From Myxococcota bacterium (GTDB lineage Bacteria; Myxococcota_A; Polyangia; JAAYKL01): a stretch of DNA of 36,957 nucleotides. The notes under the pieces were generated by a model that was not told the origin of the DNA, ran no database searches, and saw nothing but the letters and a program-made list of their open reading frames with translations. The position numbers and the translations under genes are program-made. Location: contig JALOQD010000006.1 of assembly GCA_025453525.1 (NCBI GenBank), forward strand, positions 1 to 36,957, written 5' to 3'. Position 1 is the first letter of the stretch. Each line of letters starts with the position of its first letter. Below are positions 10,212-17,793 of the stretch, in pieces.

Positions 10212-11765
10212 TCAGGCTCCTTTGAGGCCCTTTACATAGATGATTTTGTCGTCTCCGGCGACGTAGAAATCGGGGATTCTACCCTGGGGGTCGTATCCGC
10301 ATGCAACATAGAACTTGTTGGTGGGGTCGTACAATTCCCGGCTCGAGGTTTCGACGATCGTCATGCGCCCGCCTCTTCTCGCTATGTCGTTCTCGGCATG
10401 GGTCATCATCCGCTTGCCAAGGCCCCTGCCCTGATAGCTCGGGTCAATGGCAAGCCAATAGATGTCATAAGTGCCAATGCAACAAGGTGTGGGGCCGTAG
10501 CAGATCCACCCGAGCACCTGCCCGTTTGTGGCCACGCTGCACAGCGATTGATAGTGGCCCTGCGGCCCCTTGGTCAGAGCGTCATCGAGCACCTCTCTTG
10601 CCACAGCGAACTCGTCGGGACGGAAAAAGCCGGTGCGCGCCAAGAGGTCGAGGATGGGCTTTCGGTCGGCTTTCGCGGTGGTGCGGAGAATCGGCTCGTC
10701 GGCGAGGCCCTCTTTGCGGGATGCCCGCGCATCCTTTTGGGTTGGAACGGCATACGATCCGCCCGCTGCTCCCTGGACTGCGAGGCGGACGAACTCGTGA
10801 TACTCGATGCCAGCCGCGGTCAGCGCCGCGGCGAAGCCAGCGTCTCTAGAAATGTCTGGGTTGGGGTTTGCCTCGAGAACATAGGGTCGGTCGTTCTCAT
10901 CCAAGCGGAAGTCGATCCGCGCGTATCCTTGCAGTCCCATGGCGCGCCATGTGCGGCGGCATAACTCGCGAACCTCGTCGGCCAAGGCCGAGGGAAGGGG
11001 AGCGGGCAGGATGCGCGGGGTGTTGTCATAGGCGAAAGAGCCTTTTTCCCATTTTGCGGCATAGTCCACGATGCGCGGTCGGTCTTTGCCAAAGGCGCGG
11101 AAGTCGATCTCGGCGATCGGCAATACTTCGAGACGCCCCTCGAGGCCGAACAGAGAGACGTTCAGCTCGCGGCCGTTGATGAATTCCTCGATGAGCGCTG
11201 CCTGACCGAACTGCTGGTGAATCTGGGATACCAACTCCCGCAGACGGCGCCCCCCCACGTCGATGACGGAGCTGGGGTGGATGCCTTCTGAGGCATCGGT
11301 GTCGGCAGGCTTTACGATGAAGGGCGGCGGTGGCAGATCGTCTTCGGGAATCTCCTCGCCCACAGCCACCCGCACGGCGTCCGGAGTGGGGATCCCGGTG
11401 CAGCGAAGCAGGGACTTGGTCTTCCATTTGTCGAGCGACAAGATCTGAGCAGCCGTGTCATTGCCGGTGAAGCTTTTATGGAGGGCGCGCAGCACGGTGG
11501 GCACATGAGCCGCATCCGTCGGTCCGTCCCAAAATCCCTCGACGAGGTTGAACACTACGGACTCGCAGGCTGATGCTATGATTGGGACGATCTCCGAGAG
11601 ATAGCGAGCAGAGGCGGTGCGATGCTCGATACCGAGTTGCGTGAGGGCTTGTGTGACGGCCTCGACCTCGTCGAGCACGCCCGCTTCACTCTCGAGGTAC
11701 TGGCCCTGCGCCTCGCGGCGGGGCTCATTGTACAGCACTAGGACAGGGGGAAGCTCAGCGACCAT
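10212..11765 (-). CDS. ATP-grasp amide ligase fused to a GNAT acetyltransferase
   Basis: The third gene of the KamA operon codes 517 residues. Residues about 5-330 are an ATP-grasp ligase of the D-Ala-D-Ala ligase type: nucleotide lysine in PFIVKPADTDASEG, the acidic metal site RIDFRLDEN and VLEANPNPDIS. After a short basic linker, residues about 358-517 are a GNAT acyltransferase with the acetyl-CoA loop Q445-G-R-G-L-G450 and a WLAIDPSYQGRG strand-turn. An ATP-grasp unit activates a carboxylate as acyl phosphate for attack by an amine; the GNAT unit would cap an amine with acetyl from acetyl-CoA. A fusion of the same two units in opposite order makes N-acetylglutaminylglutamine in other bacteria, so a small acetylated peptide is a sensible product. 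The start at 11765 has GGAGG six bases upstream and overlaps the previous gene by 11 bases. Confidence 0.88.
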   Translation of the reverse strand: MVAELPPVLVLYNEPRREAQGQYLESEAGVLDEVEAVTQALTQLGIEHRTASARYLSEIVPIIASACESVVFNLVEGFWDGPTDAAHVPTVLRALHKSFTGNDTAAQILSLDKWKTKSLLRCTGIPTPDAVRVAVGEEIPEDDLPPPPFIVKPADTDASEGIHPSSVIDVGGRRLRELVSQIHQQFGQAALIEEFINGRELNVSLFGLEGRLEVLPIAEIDFRAFGKDRPRIVDYAAKWEKGSFAYDNTPRILPAPLPSALADEVRELCRRTWRAMGLQGYARIDFRLDENDRPYVLEANPNPDISRDAGFAAALTAAGIEYHEFVRLAVQGAAGGSYAVPTQKDARASRKEGLADEPILRTTAKADRKPILDLLARTGFFRPDEFAVAREVLDDALTKGPQGHYQSLCSVATNGQVLGWICYGPTPCCIGTYDIYWLAIDPSYQGRGLGKRMMTHAENDIARRGGRMTIVETSSRELYDPTNKFYVACGYDPQGRIPDFYVAGDDKIIYVKGLKGA

Positions 11766-12753
11766 GGCTGGCCTCCACTCGAGTCATCGCGCTGTCGATG
11801 ATGGCTCGCAAGAGCTCTGAGTATTGCATACCCTCCCACGTCGCGATCATCGGGAGATCCGAGTGGGTCGGATGCAGCCCGGGGAGGGGATTGATCTCGA
11901 GAAAGCTCGGGTTGCCTTGTGGGTCGAGCTTGATGTCCACGCGGCTCGCATCGCGGCACTCGAGCACTTTATGGGATTCGACTGCCAATTGCTCGATGGC
12001 CAGCTTGAGCGGTCCTTCGGCGAGACGGCTGTAGCGACATGTGCGTTCACAGGTCTCCTTGATTTCAAAGGAGTAAATGCCCTTGGACGCTGGGTCGAGC
12101 ATTTCGATTTCCATGGTGCCGATGGCTCGGGCCCCTGCGCCAGTGCCCAGAATGCCAGTCGTGAACTCGCGACCTGGCAGATACTCCTCGACGATTACGG
12201 GCTGTAGGTAGCGCTCTAGTAGGAACGCGCACACTTCGCGTAGCTGCGAAGTGCTCTCGAGGCGCGACCGAAGATCGATTCCCTTCCCCGTGCCTTCTGC
12301 CAGGGGTTTGGCAAACAATGGAGGGGAGAGGTCGACTCGCTCGACGTCCGCGGGGCGGCGGACGACATGGAACCTGGGCGTGGGGAGGCCGGCGTCCCGG
12401 ACCAGCCTCTTGGTGATGGCCTTATCGAGGGTTACGGCGCAGACGAGTGGATCGGAGAACGTAAACGGAATGCCGTGGGCCTCCAGAATGCTGGGGACAT
12501 GGGCCTCGCGGCTTCGTCCTCCGGTGCCTTCGCAAATGTTGAACACGAGATCCCAGTGCTCGCCGCGCGCCAGGCACTGGCATAGGCTGCGGGCGTGGCC
12601 GATGCGCACCACGCGAAAGCCCAGGGAGGAAATGGTATCCTCGAGCGCTTCGATGGTGCTCGGTTGGTCGAATTCGGCGACGTCTTCTTCGCGCCAGCCC
12701 ATGGCCAAGTAATCTTCGCGTAAATCGTATGTGAGTCCCACGATTCTCGACAT
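11755..12753 (-). CDS. ATP-grasp ligase, D-Ala-D-Ala ligase-like
   Basis: The second gene of the KamA operon codes 332 residues in one ATP-grasp fold. The N-terminus (VGLTYDL, then FNICEGTGG) resembles D-Ala-D-Ala ligases. The nucleotide site is LFAKPLAEGTGKGI, followed by VIVEEYLPGREFT, and the metal ligands are in RVDIKLDPQG and FLEINPLPGLHP. True D-Ala-D-Ala ligases lie in cell-wall clusters with mur genes; this gene instead follows lysine 2,3-aminomutase and overlaps a second ATP-grasp gene. An amide ligase acting on beta-lysine or lysine is therefore more likely than a peptidoglycan role, but the substrate cannot be read from sequence. The ATG at 12753 has AGGA nine to ten bases upstream; 67 bases separate it from the KamA stop. 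Confidence 0.88.
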   Translation of the reverse strand: MSRIVGLTYDLREDYLAMGWREEDVAEFDQPSTIEALEDTISSLGFRVVRIGHARSLCQCLARGEHWDLVFNICEGTGGRSREAHVPSILEAHGIPFTFSDPLVCAVTLDKAITKRLVRDAGLPTPRFHVVRRPADVERVDLSPPLFAKPLAEGTGKGIDLRSRLESTSQLREVCAFLLERYLQPVIVEEYLPGREFTTGILGTGAGARAIGTMEIEMLDPASKGIYSFEIKETCERTCRYSRLAEGPLKLAIEQLAVESHKVLECRDASRVDIKLDPQGNPSFLEINPLPGLHPTHSDLPMIATWEGMQYSELLRAIIDSAMTRVEASHGR

Positions 12754-12820
12754 GGTAATCGTCCTTTGGGATGGGGTGGGTGCGTCCCTTTTCGAGCGCG
12801 CCTCGACCGCTTTTCGGTGG

Positions 12821-14206
12821 TTAGGCTACACCCGCGCTGCGTTTGTTGGAAGAGGATCTTCCGGCGCGCCGTGCGTGGCGAGTGGTCGTCGCTGGTTGAA
12901 TGGCAGAGGCGCGACCGGTGGACAAATCGTAGACTGTTGCGGCCTGTGGCAGTGCCGTTCGAAGCTGGGCCACTGCCGACAAGTTGGGTTCTGGGTAGCT
13001 GACGAGCATGCCCTCGAAGTTGCGCAGCACGGTGTGCGTCGGGCTGGTGGAAACCACGTAGTTCGGCAGTACCGGCACCTTGCCTCCGCCGTGGGGGGCA
13101 TCGACGATGAAGGTCGGGATGGCCAGTCCGCTGAGTCTGCCTCTCAGGTACTCCATAATCTCGATGCCGCGGGACAGGGGAGTCCGCAGGTGCTCCACAC
13201 CGCGCACGAGATCGCACTGGAACAGGTAGTACGGTCGAACGCGGTTCCGGGTGAGCTCGCGGCACAATTGCTCCACGATGCGCGGATCGTCGTTGACGCC
13301 GCAGAGCAGCACGGACTGGTTGCCCAGAGGGATGCCAGCATCGGCGAGCTTGGCACAGGCCGCCCTAGCCGCAGTCGTGAGCTCCGTTGGGTGGTTGAAG
13401 TGGGTGTTGATCCACAGCGGATGATAGCGCCTCAGCATCTCGACGAGCTCGTCGGTGATGCGCATGGGCATCGTCACTGGAGTGCGAGTGCCGATGCGAA
13501 CGATGTCGATGCTGCGCACCGAGCGCAGCTCTTTGAGGATGCGCTCGAGCGCCGGTGTGGGCATGGTGAGAGGATCTCCACCGGAGATGATGACGTCGTG
13601 AATCTCCGGATGCGCCTCGAGGTAAGCCACGGCCGCTTTGAGGCGATTGTGGCTCAGTGTGCTCTCCCGATGTCCGGCCACGCGCTTGCGGGTGCAGTGT
13701 CGGCAGTACATCGCGCAGGTGGTCGTCGAAACCAGCAGCGCCCGATCCGGATAGCGGTGGATGAGCCCTGGCACGGCCATGTCGTGGTCTTCTTCCAGGG
13801 GATCATCTTGTAGGAAGAACGGATCTATGAGCTCTCCCGCGTCGGGCATAGCCATGCGGTAGATCGGATCGCGTTCGTCCCAATGTCGAATCAGAGAGGC
13901 GTAATAGGGCGTGATCGCCATGGGGAATCGCTCCATGGCACGGCTCACGCCTTCTTCGAAATCGAGACCGGGATGGAACTGCCGCAAGTCGGCCAAGGTG
14001 CGGATGCGGTTTCGCATCTGCCACTGCCAGTCCTGCCACTGCTCGTCGGTGGCCGGCAGCGGGCTTGACGACATTATCGCCCTGTTGTCGTTGTCTGTGG
14101 TGAGTGCGGGTTTGCCGGGAGGTTCCTCAGATCCGGAGGGAGGTTCCTCGGCAGCAGCGGGAGGTTGCTCTGTCTCTTTGCGCGATGGGCTTGCAGAATG
14201 CGTCAT
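12821..14206 (-). CDS. kamA: KamA-type lysine 2,3-aminomutase (radical SAM, PLP)
   Basis: The 461-residue protein belongs to the KamA family, which converts L-lysine to L-beta-lysine by a radical using SAM, a [4Fe-4S] cluster and PLP. The cluster motif is C164-x3-C168-x2-C171 (in TTCAMYCRHC). The SAM site follows in DVIISGGDPL, and the PLP lysine is K376 in DAPHGGGK. Two Asp residues that, as I recall, hold the substrate epsilon-amine in the clostridial enzyme appear kept (in LFQCDLVRG and in the IVDAPHGG loop), which favours lysine over glutamate. An acidic, Pro-rich N-terminal extension of about 48 residues and a basic tail (RHARRAGRSSSNKR) are unusual. The start at 14206 is supported by AGAGGA eight bases upstream; Met45 is an alternative. 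EpmB-type action on elongation factor P is possible but no efp or epmA is nearby. Confidence 0.92.
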   Translation of the reverse strand: MTHSASPSRKETEQPPAAAEEPPSGSEEPPGKPALTTDNDNRAIMSSSPLPATDEQWQDWQWQMRNRIRTLADLRQFHPGLDFEEGVSRAMERFPMAITPYYASLIRHWDERDPIYRMAMPDAGELIDPFFLQDDPLEEDHDMAVPGLIHRYPDRALLVSTTTCAMYCRHCTRKRVAGHRESTLSHNRLKAAVAYLEAHPEIHDVIISGGDPLTMPTPALERILKELRSVRSIDIVRIGTRTPVTMPMRITDELVEMLRRYHPLWINTHFNHPTELTTAARAACAKLADAGIPLGNQSVLLCGVNDDPRIVEQLCRELTRNRVRPYYLFQCDLVRGVEHLRTPLSRGIEIMEYLRGRLSGLAIPTFIVDAPHGGGKVPVLPNYVVSTSPTHTVLRNFEGMLVSYPEPNLSAVAQLRTALPQAATVYDLSTGRASAIQPATTTRHARRAGRSSSNKRSAGVA

Positions 14207-14569
14207 TCTTCGTCCTCTTGAACCTTTGCGTCCGTCGTGATTCGGTCACCCATTTCGAACATGGCGCGTAACAATCTTCGTGCCAAGGGCGCTGAACACC
14301 CGTCCTGTGGCCCGCATTGTTGCTCTAATAAGGCAATGTGCACGCAACTTCCCGGGCGCGCAAGGAAAATTGTGGGTCGTCGCAGAGGAACCGGAAGCTC
14401 TTATGCCTTTTTAAAACGGAATTAACAATTCCTAAAAAAATGCATTCGGAATCTTTTGTTCCGCTGTCGTGACCTGGTCAGGGGAAGGGTTCGACGTAGA
14501 TGATTTGCACACAAGGGTAGTAGACGCCTATTCTGCGCAGTGTTCTGGTAACGGCGGAGGCAAAAAAAG
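14207..14569. other. 363-bp gap between divergent kamA and ybeY
   Basis: No credible gene is visible. A markedly AT-rich core at about 14400-14460 holds a perfect hairpin, GGAATT-AAC-AATTCC (14418-14432), flanked by a T-run on the left and an A-run on the right that extend the pairing. Both flanking genes are read outward, so this is more likely a shared regulatory region than a terminator. The ybeY ribosome site GGCGGAGG ends about nine bases before its ATG. Confidence 0.6.
14400..14428 (-). promoter_or_regulatory. Weak candidate promoter for the kamA operon
   Basis: On the minus strand TTGTTA (14428-14423), a 17-base spacer and CATAAG (14405-14400) each match the sigma70 consensus at four of six positions. 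The -35 box overlaps the GGAATT/AATTCC hairpin. The implied leader of nearly 190 bases is long, so this is a tentative call. Confidence 0.25.
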
Positions 14570-15052
14570 ATGGCGCAGTCAGTGAGTGTCAGCGTTCGCG
14601 GGGTGAGGGGGCGGTGCGATCCTCGGACGATTCGCCGCAGGGCGACCCAGCTCCTGACTTTGGTCGGCCGACCTGAGGCTGAGCTCAGCGTGGTGCTGTG
14701 CGACGATGATTTCATAGCTGGGCTCAACCAGGCCTATCGGGCTAAAAGTGGAGCCACCGATGTGCTTTCCTTTGCCATGGCTGAGGGAGAGGACGGCGAT
14801 TTCGCAGGAGAGACGCTCGGTGATGTCGTTATTTCGATAGACACGGCAGCTCGCCAGGCGCTGGAGCTCGGGCACTCGTTGTTGGATGAAGTCACCTCGT
14901 TACTCGTCCACGGCGTTCTCCATCTTCTAGGTTACGATCATATCAAGCCCGAAGATTCCCGAAAGATGTTCGCGCAAGCTCGGGAATTAGAGAAAAAAAT
15001 GCGTACCAGAACCGAAACTGCCCGCAAAAACTACGCCCCTGGGAGCCAATAA
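14570..15052 (+). CDS. ybeY: YbeY, endoribonuclease for 16S rRNA maturation
   Basis: YbeY is a zinc-dependent endoribonuclease needed for 16S rRNA 3'-end processing and ribosome quality control. The 160-residue length fits the family. The defining zinc motif is complete: H114-G-V-L-H118-L-L-G-Y-D-H124. Upstream the AYRAKSGATDVLSFAM segment matches the conserved NxxYRxxxxPTDVLSF region, with Gly-Ala in place of the usual Pro-Thr start. The ATG at 14570 follows GGCGGAGG. It is not next to phoH or the CBS-domain transporter gene that often accompany ybeY, and appears to be a single-gene unit, read away from kamA and toward the IscU-like gene. Confidence 0.95.
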   Translation: MAQSVSVSVRGVRGRCDPRTIRRRATQLLTLVGRPEAELSVVLCDDDFIAGLNQAYRAKSGATDVLSFAMAEGEDGDFAGETLGDVVISIDTAARQALELGHSLLDEVTSLLVHGVLHLLGYDHIKPEDSRKMFAQARELEKKMRTRTETARKNYAPGSQ

Positions 15053-15079
15053 CTCGAGACTCCAATGCTCAATGGTTTT

Positions 15080-15091
15080 GTGCTTTTGCAC
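15080..15091 (+). terminator. Weak hairpin GTGC-TTTT-GCAC after ybeY
   Basis: A four-base stem, with three more T:A pairs beyond one mismatch, begins about 28 bases after the ybeY stop. It may serve as a weak terminator in the gap with the convergent IscU-like gene. The rest of that 297-bp gap (15053-15349) shows no gene or other structure that I can support. Confidence 0.25.
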
Positions 15092-15349
15092 TAAATTGAG
15101 AGAAGCGCCCTGTGAATTGGTTGTGGGTCTTTTGCGACCTTAACATGGGTTTGCAAGGACCCTTCTGTTGAGCCAGAGGGTTGGCCTCACGCGGATGGTC
15201 AAGGCTTTTTATGAATAATAACAGATGCCAAAACCTGTCAGACCTTGCGGGTCGTCTTGGACCTTGTGTGAAATTTCTTGGGAATTCGGGCGTCGAGGGC
15301 TGTGGAGAATCTGGGGACAAAGCGGGTATTCGAGGTCTTTGGGACACAC

Positions 15350-15676
15350 TCACTCCGCGTCGAAGCAGGACTCTACAGCCCGATGGAAGGCTTCGATGAG
15401 CACCATGCACACAGTCGTCGAGAGCTCGGTGGCGCCGGTCTCCCCGACGGATTCGGGCGTCACCTCCAGGGCCTTGGCGATGGTTTGGCCTTCGAGGAGC
15501 CGCCGCAAGGCTCCGGCTCCAGGGATTTGGGCGCCGTGTTCATCGACGAATTCCGTAGCTGAAATACGTCCTTCGCGGATTTCGATGGTGGCCCTGGCAT
15601 AGGCGTTTTTGTGCTGGAAGTCGCCTGCGCCGTGGGCGATGGGAAGAGCGTGAGCTTCGTCTTCAAGAGGCGTCAT
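15350..15676 (-). CDS. Possible IscU/NifU-like protein lacking most cluster ligands
   Basis: A 108-residue protein lying 47 bases downstream of the Crp/Fnr gene and probably cotranscribed with it. Read against the IscU scaffold from memory, segments line up in order: HGAGDF with the NVGSF turn, IEIREGRISATEFV with the beta hairpin before the second ligand, GAGALRRLLEGQTIAKALEV with the conserved helix and its KGKT-type turn, and CMVLIEAFHRAV with the C-terminal helix after the last ligand. If so, the first two cluster cysteines are missing (EHGAQI stands where GCG is expected), while the third seems kept. That would make it a degenerate scaffold, unlikely to build clusters, and perhaps a partner or sensor accessory for the regulator. 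This is fold recognition by eye. The start has no clear ribosome site. Confidence 0.5.
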   Translation of the reverse strand: MTPLEDEAHALPIAHGAGDFQHKNAYARATIEIREGRISATEFVDEHGAQIPGAGALRRLLEGQTIAKALEVTPESVGETGATELSTTVCMVLIEAFHRAVESCFDAE

Positions 15677-15723
15677 GAGCGCAGTTGATACAACTCCACT
15701 TTGCTAGACGGGAATGACCAAAA

Positions 15724-16434
15724 TCATACGTGTGTCGTGATTCCTGCAGCGAGGTCTTCCAGGGTCTCGCGATCGCGTAGGATGATTCCGCGCTTGTCGT
15801 TGGTCACGATGTCCATCTTTCGCCAGCGGCTCATCACTCGGATAGCCGTTTCCACGGTGGTGCCGACCAAGTCGGCGATGTCCTGGCGGGATAGAACGAG
15901 GGGAATCGTGGTCTCTCCAGTCTCTGCGCAGGTTTCTCCGATGCGATCGGCGAGCTTGAGCAAGAGGTGGGCGATGCGATACTCGACTCCCCCAGCGGCG
16001 AGCTCTTTGATTTTCTGCATCAACATTCGCTGGCGCCGCGCCATGCCGCGCATGGAGCGCATGGCCATGCCCGGCACGGTCTCGAGCAGTTCGAGGATCT
16101 GGTGGCGCGGCACGCAGAGCAAGGTCGTGGAAGAGAGGCATACGGCCGTCGTGGTGTAAGTACCTCCCACGAGCAGGGAGCTTTCTCCGATGGCGTCTCG
16201 CGGTCCGAAGATTTCTATGATGACGTCCTTGCCCGTTTCAGAGTGCTTGATGAGCTTCACTCGTCCGTTGACGATGAGATAGAGGTAGCGACTCGTATCA
16301 CCCTCGTTCCACACGTTGGCGTGGCGATCGAGGTCGAGTGCGAAGGTGTCTTTGGCCATGACCGCGAGCCGAGGCTCGGGCACATCTGTAAAGACCGTGA
16401 ATAAATGGAGTCGCTCTAATATATCCGTGGCCAT
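15724..16434 (-). CDS. Crp/Fnr-family transcription regulator
   Basis: The 236-residue protein has an N-terminal cyclic-nucleotide-binding-type beta roll (about 10-125, with YLIVNGRVKLIK and FGPRDAIGESSLL), a long dimer helix, and a Crp-type winged helix-turn-helix near residues 178-210 (LSRQDIADLVGTTVETAIRV). The FGPRDAIGESSLL segment only partly resembles the cAMP pocket, and the N-terminus lacks the Cys cluster of oxygen-sensing Fnr, so the ligand is unknown. The ATG at 16434 is preceded by GAAGGAAC; an in-frame upstream extension to 16503 has no such support. Divergent from the ECF sigma gene and followed 47 bases later by the IscU-like gene. An inverted repeat in its own promoter region suggests self-regulation. 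Confidence 0.92.
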   Translation of the reverse strand: MATDILERLHLFTVFTDVPEPRLAVMAKDTFALDLDRHANVWNEGDTSRYLYLIVNGRVKLIKHSETGKDVIIEIFGPRDAIGESSLLVGGTYTTTAVCLSSTTLLCVPRHQILELLETVPGMAMRSMRGMARRQRMLMQKIKELAAGGVEYRIAHLLLKLADRIGETCAETGETTIPLVLSRQDIADLVGTTVETAIRVMSRWRKMDIVTNDKRGIILRDRETLEDLAAGITTHV

Positions 16435-16448
16435 GGTTGTTCCTTCGT

Positions 16449-16486
16449 CATTGACCCAGTATCGAAGATGACGTCGATTGTCAATG
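16449..16486 (-). promoter_or_regulatory. Promoter with inverted repeat CATTGAC/GTCAATG before the Crp/Fnr gene
   Basis: A perfect seven-base inverted repeat (16449-16455 and 16480-16486, 24 bases apart) surrounds a minus-strand TTGACA (16484-16479, perfect -35). GATACT lies 15 bases later (a 4/6 -10 match, short spacer). One arm covers the -35 box and the other lies near the predicted transcript start, a plausible operator geometry. A prediction by eye. Confidence 0.4.
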
Positions 16487-16526
16487 CGCGCCGGATCGGC
16501 CAATTCGTTGCAGCAATAGGGGCATA

Positions 16527-17231
16527 GTGCTACTTTGCCTCCAGAAAGAGGCGACGAAACAGAGGTTGGAGTTGAATAACCCCACTGCCGAACTGTCCAT
16601 TAATGAGAACCAGGGAGCGCTGGAAGCGCGAGGCGATTTGGACGACCTTGCGCTTGTACAGCGCTGCCAGGCAGGCGACGAAGCGGCGTTCGCCAAGCTG
16701 GTCACGAGATACCAGCGAAAGGTTTTCACAGTGGCGCTCGGTATGGTCAAGAACCCGGAAGACGCGATGGATGTGGCCCAGGATGCCTTCATCAAGGTCC
16801 ATAGACACATCGCGCATTTCCAAGGAACCTCGAGCTTTTATACATGGCTCTACCGAATCGTCGTCAACCTGTGTATCGACCATCTGCGCCGCGGCGGACG
16901 CCACGTCAGGCTCGAATTCGACGAAAAAATCGGGCAGATCGAGGGATCTCCGGATGCGGGCGCAGTGCTCTCGAGCGATTTGAATACCAATCCGTCTCGC
17001 TGCCTCGGCCGCAAGGAGCTCGCCGCCCACATCTTTGACGCCGTGCAACAACTGCCGCCTTATCACCGGGCGGTCATCCTCATGCGCGAGGTCGAGGGCA
17101 TGTCCTATTCGGACATGGCCAAGGCCATGAAGGTTTCCAAGGGGACCATCATGTCTCGCCTGCACCACGCGCGACAGAAGCTTCAGAGGATGCTCGGGGA
17201 CTACCTCGAGGGTGAGCTCACGGTGAGATAG
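16527..17231 (+). CDS. ECF-type RNA polymerase sigma factor
   Basis: This RNA polymerase sigma factor has region 2 at about residues 50-120 (DEAAFAKLVTRYQRKVF, NPEDAMDVAQDAFIKVHRHI, FYTWLYRIVVNLCIDHLRR) and region 4 at about 175-225 (LPPYHRAVILMREVEGMSY with helix-turn-helix MAKAMKVSKGTIMSRLHHAR). No region 3 lies between, so it is of the extracytoplasmic-function type, close to the RpoE group. The start is uncertain: the GTG at 16527 gives 234 residues, while a TTG at 16572 has AGAGG six bases upstream and gives 219. The anti-sigma gene begins nine bases after its stop. Together with the secreted protein and barrel that follow, it probably runs an envelope-stress or surface-remodelling response. 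Confidence 0.92.
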   Translation: MLLCLQKEATKQRLELNNPTAELSINENQGALEARGDLDDLALVQRCQAGDEAAFAKLVTRYQRKVFTVALGMVKNPEDAMDVAQDAFIKVHRHIAHFQGTSSFYTWLYRIVVNLCIDHLRRGGRHVRLEFDEKIGQIEGSPDAGAVLSSDLNTNPSRCLGRKELAAHIFDAVQQLPPYHRAVILMREVEGMSYSDMAKAMKVSKGTIMSRLHHARQKLQRMLGDYLEGELTVR

Positions 17232-17240
17232 GAGAGAACC

Positions 17241-17768
17241 ATGGCCAAGCCGAGCGTCGAATTGCTGAACAAATACAACGATCGCGAGTTGAGCCCGTCG
17301 GAATGGAGACGCGTGGACGCACAGGTTGCGAGCAGCGTCGAGTCAAAGGGCGAGCTCGAGAAGATGCGGCGGATCGGAGAGCTCGTGCGGCTGATGGGCG
17401 ACGAGCTGTCCTCTGCGGTGTCTTTCGAGGGTTTTTCCGAGCGCGTGGCGGCCGGTGTGCGCGCGGACAGACCACTGACCTTGGGCGAGAAGCTATCGGT
17501 TTTCACGAGGGAGTTCTTCGAGCATCGGCGCCAAGTCTGGATACCCGCGGCCTGTGCGGCGGCAGCCGTTTTGGCCGTTGTGCTCGCCTTGCCGTTCTTC
17601 GGCGCAGGCGCTGGGGCTACTGCCCCGGTCTGGACAGCATCGGCGAGTGGCGGAGCCCAGGAGGGTTCGCTCATCCAGGAGGTCAGCTTTGGTGACCTTC
17701 GAGGCGCTGTGTATCAAGTCGAAGACGGGCGTGGGGGCACAGCGGGGGTCGTATGGATAGTCGAATAG
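17241..17768 (+). CDS. Membrane anti-sigma factor, no zinc Cys motif
   Basis: A 175-residue protein immediately after the ECF sigma gene (ATG at 17241, AGGAGAG upstream). The cytoplasmic N-terminal part (1-105) begins ELLNKYNDRELSPSEWRRVD, which resembles the sigma-binding helices of RseA-type anti-sigma factors. One membrane helix lies near residues 98-120 (IPAACAAAAVLAVVLALPFF), followed by about 50 periplasmic residues ending in YQVEDGRGGTAGVVWIVE. The HxxxCxxC signature of zinc anti-sigma factors is missing. It most likely holds the sigma factor at the inner membrane until a periplasmic signal triggers release. Assignment rests on position and topology more than on sequence. Confidence 0.82.
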   Translation: MAKPSVELLNKYNDRELSPSEWRRVDAQVASSVESKGELEKMRRIGELVRLMGDELSSAVSFEGFSERVAAGVRADRPLTLGEKLSVFTREFFEHRRQVWIPAACAAAAVLAVVLALPFFGAGAGATAPVWTASASGGAQEGSLIQEVSFGDLRGAVYQVEDGRGGTAGVVWIVE

Positions 17769-17793
17769 TTGAGGCCAACGCGAGGTAACGAGC

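Noticed and set aside
12731-13813. Plus-strand open frame opposite kamA
   Set aside because: No recognisable domain or ribosome site; the kamA frame has the radical-SAM and PLP motifs.
12821-14206. KamA as EpmB (EF-P lysylation)
   Set aside because: No epmA or efp is close, and the downstream ligase genes point to a different use; kept only as an alternative.
14308-14324. TGGCCC...TTGCT, resembling a sigma54 -24/-12 promoter upstream of ybeY
   Set aside because: The GG and GC doublets are 11 bases apart rather than the required 10, and no enhancer-binding-protein gene is near.
14237-14425. Short plus-strand open frame in the kamA-ybeY gap
   Set aside because: Low-complexity Arg/Ser translation with no ribosome site; better read as a regulatory gap.
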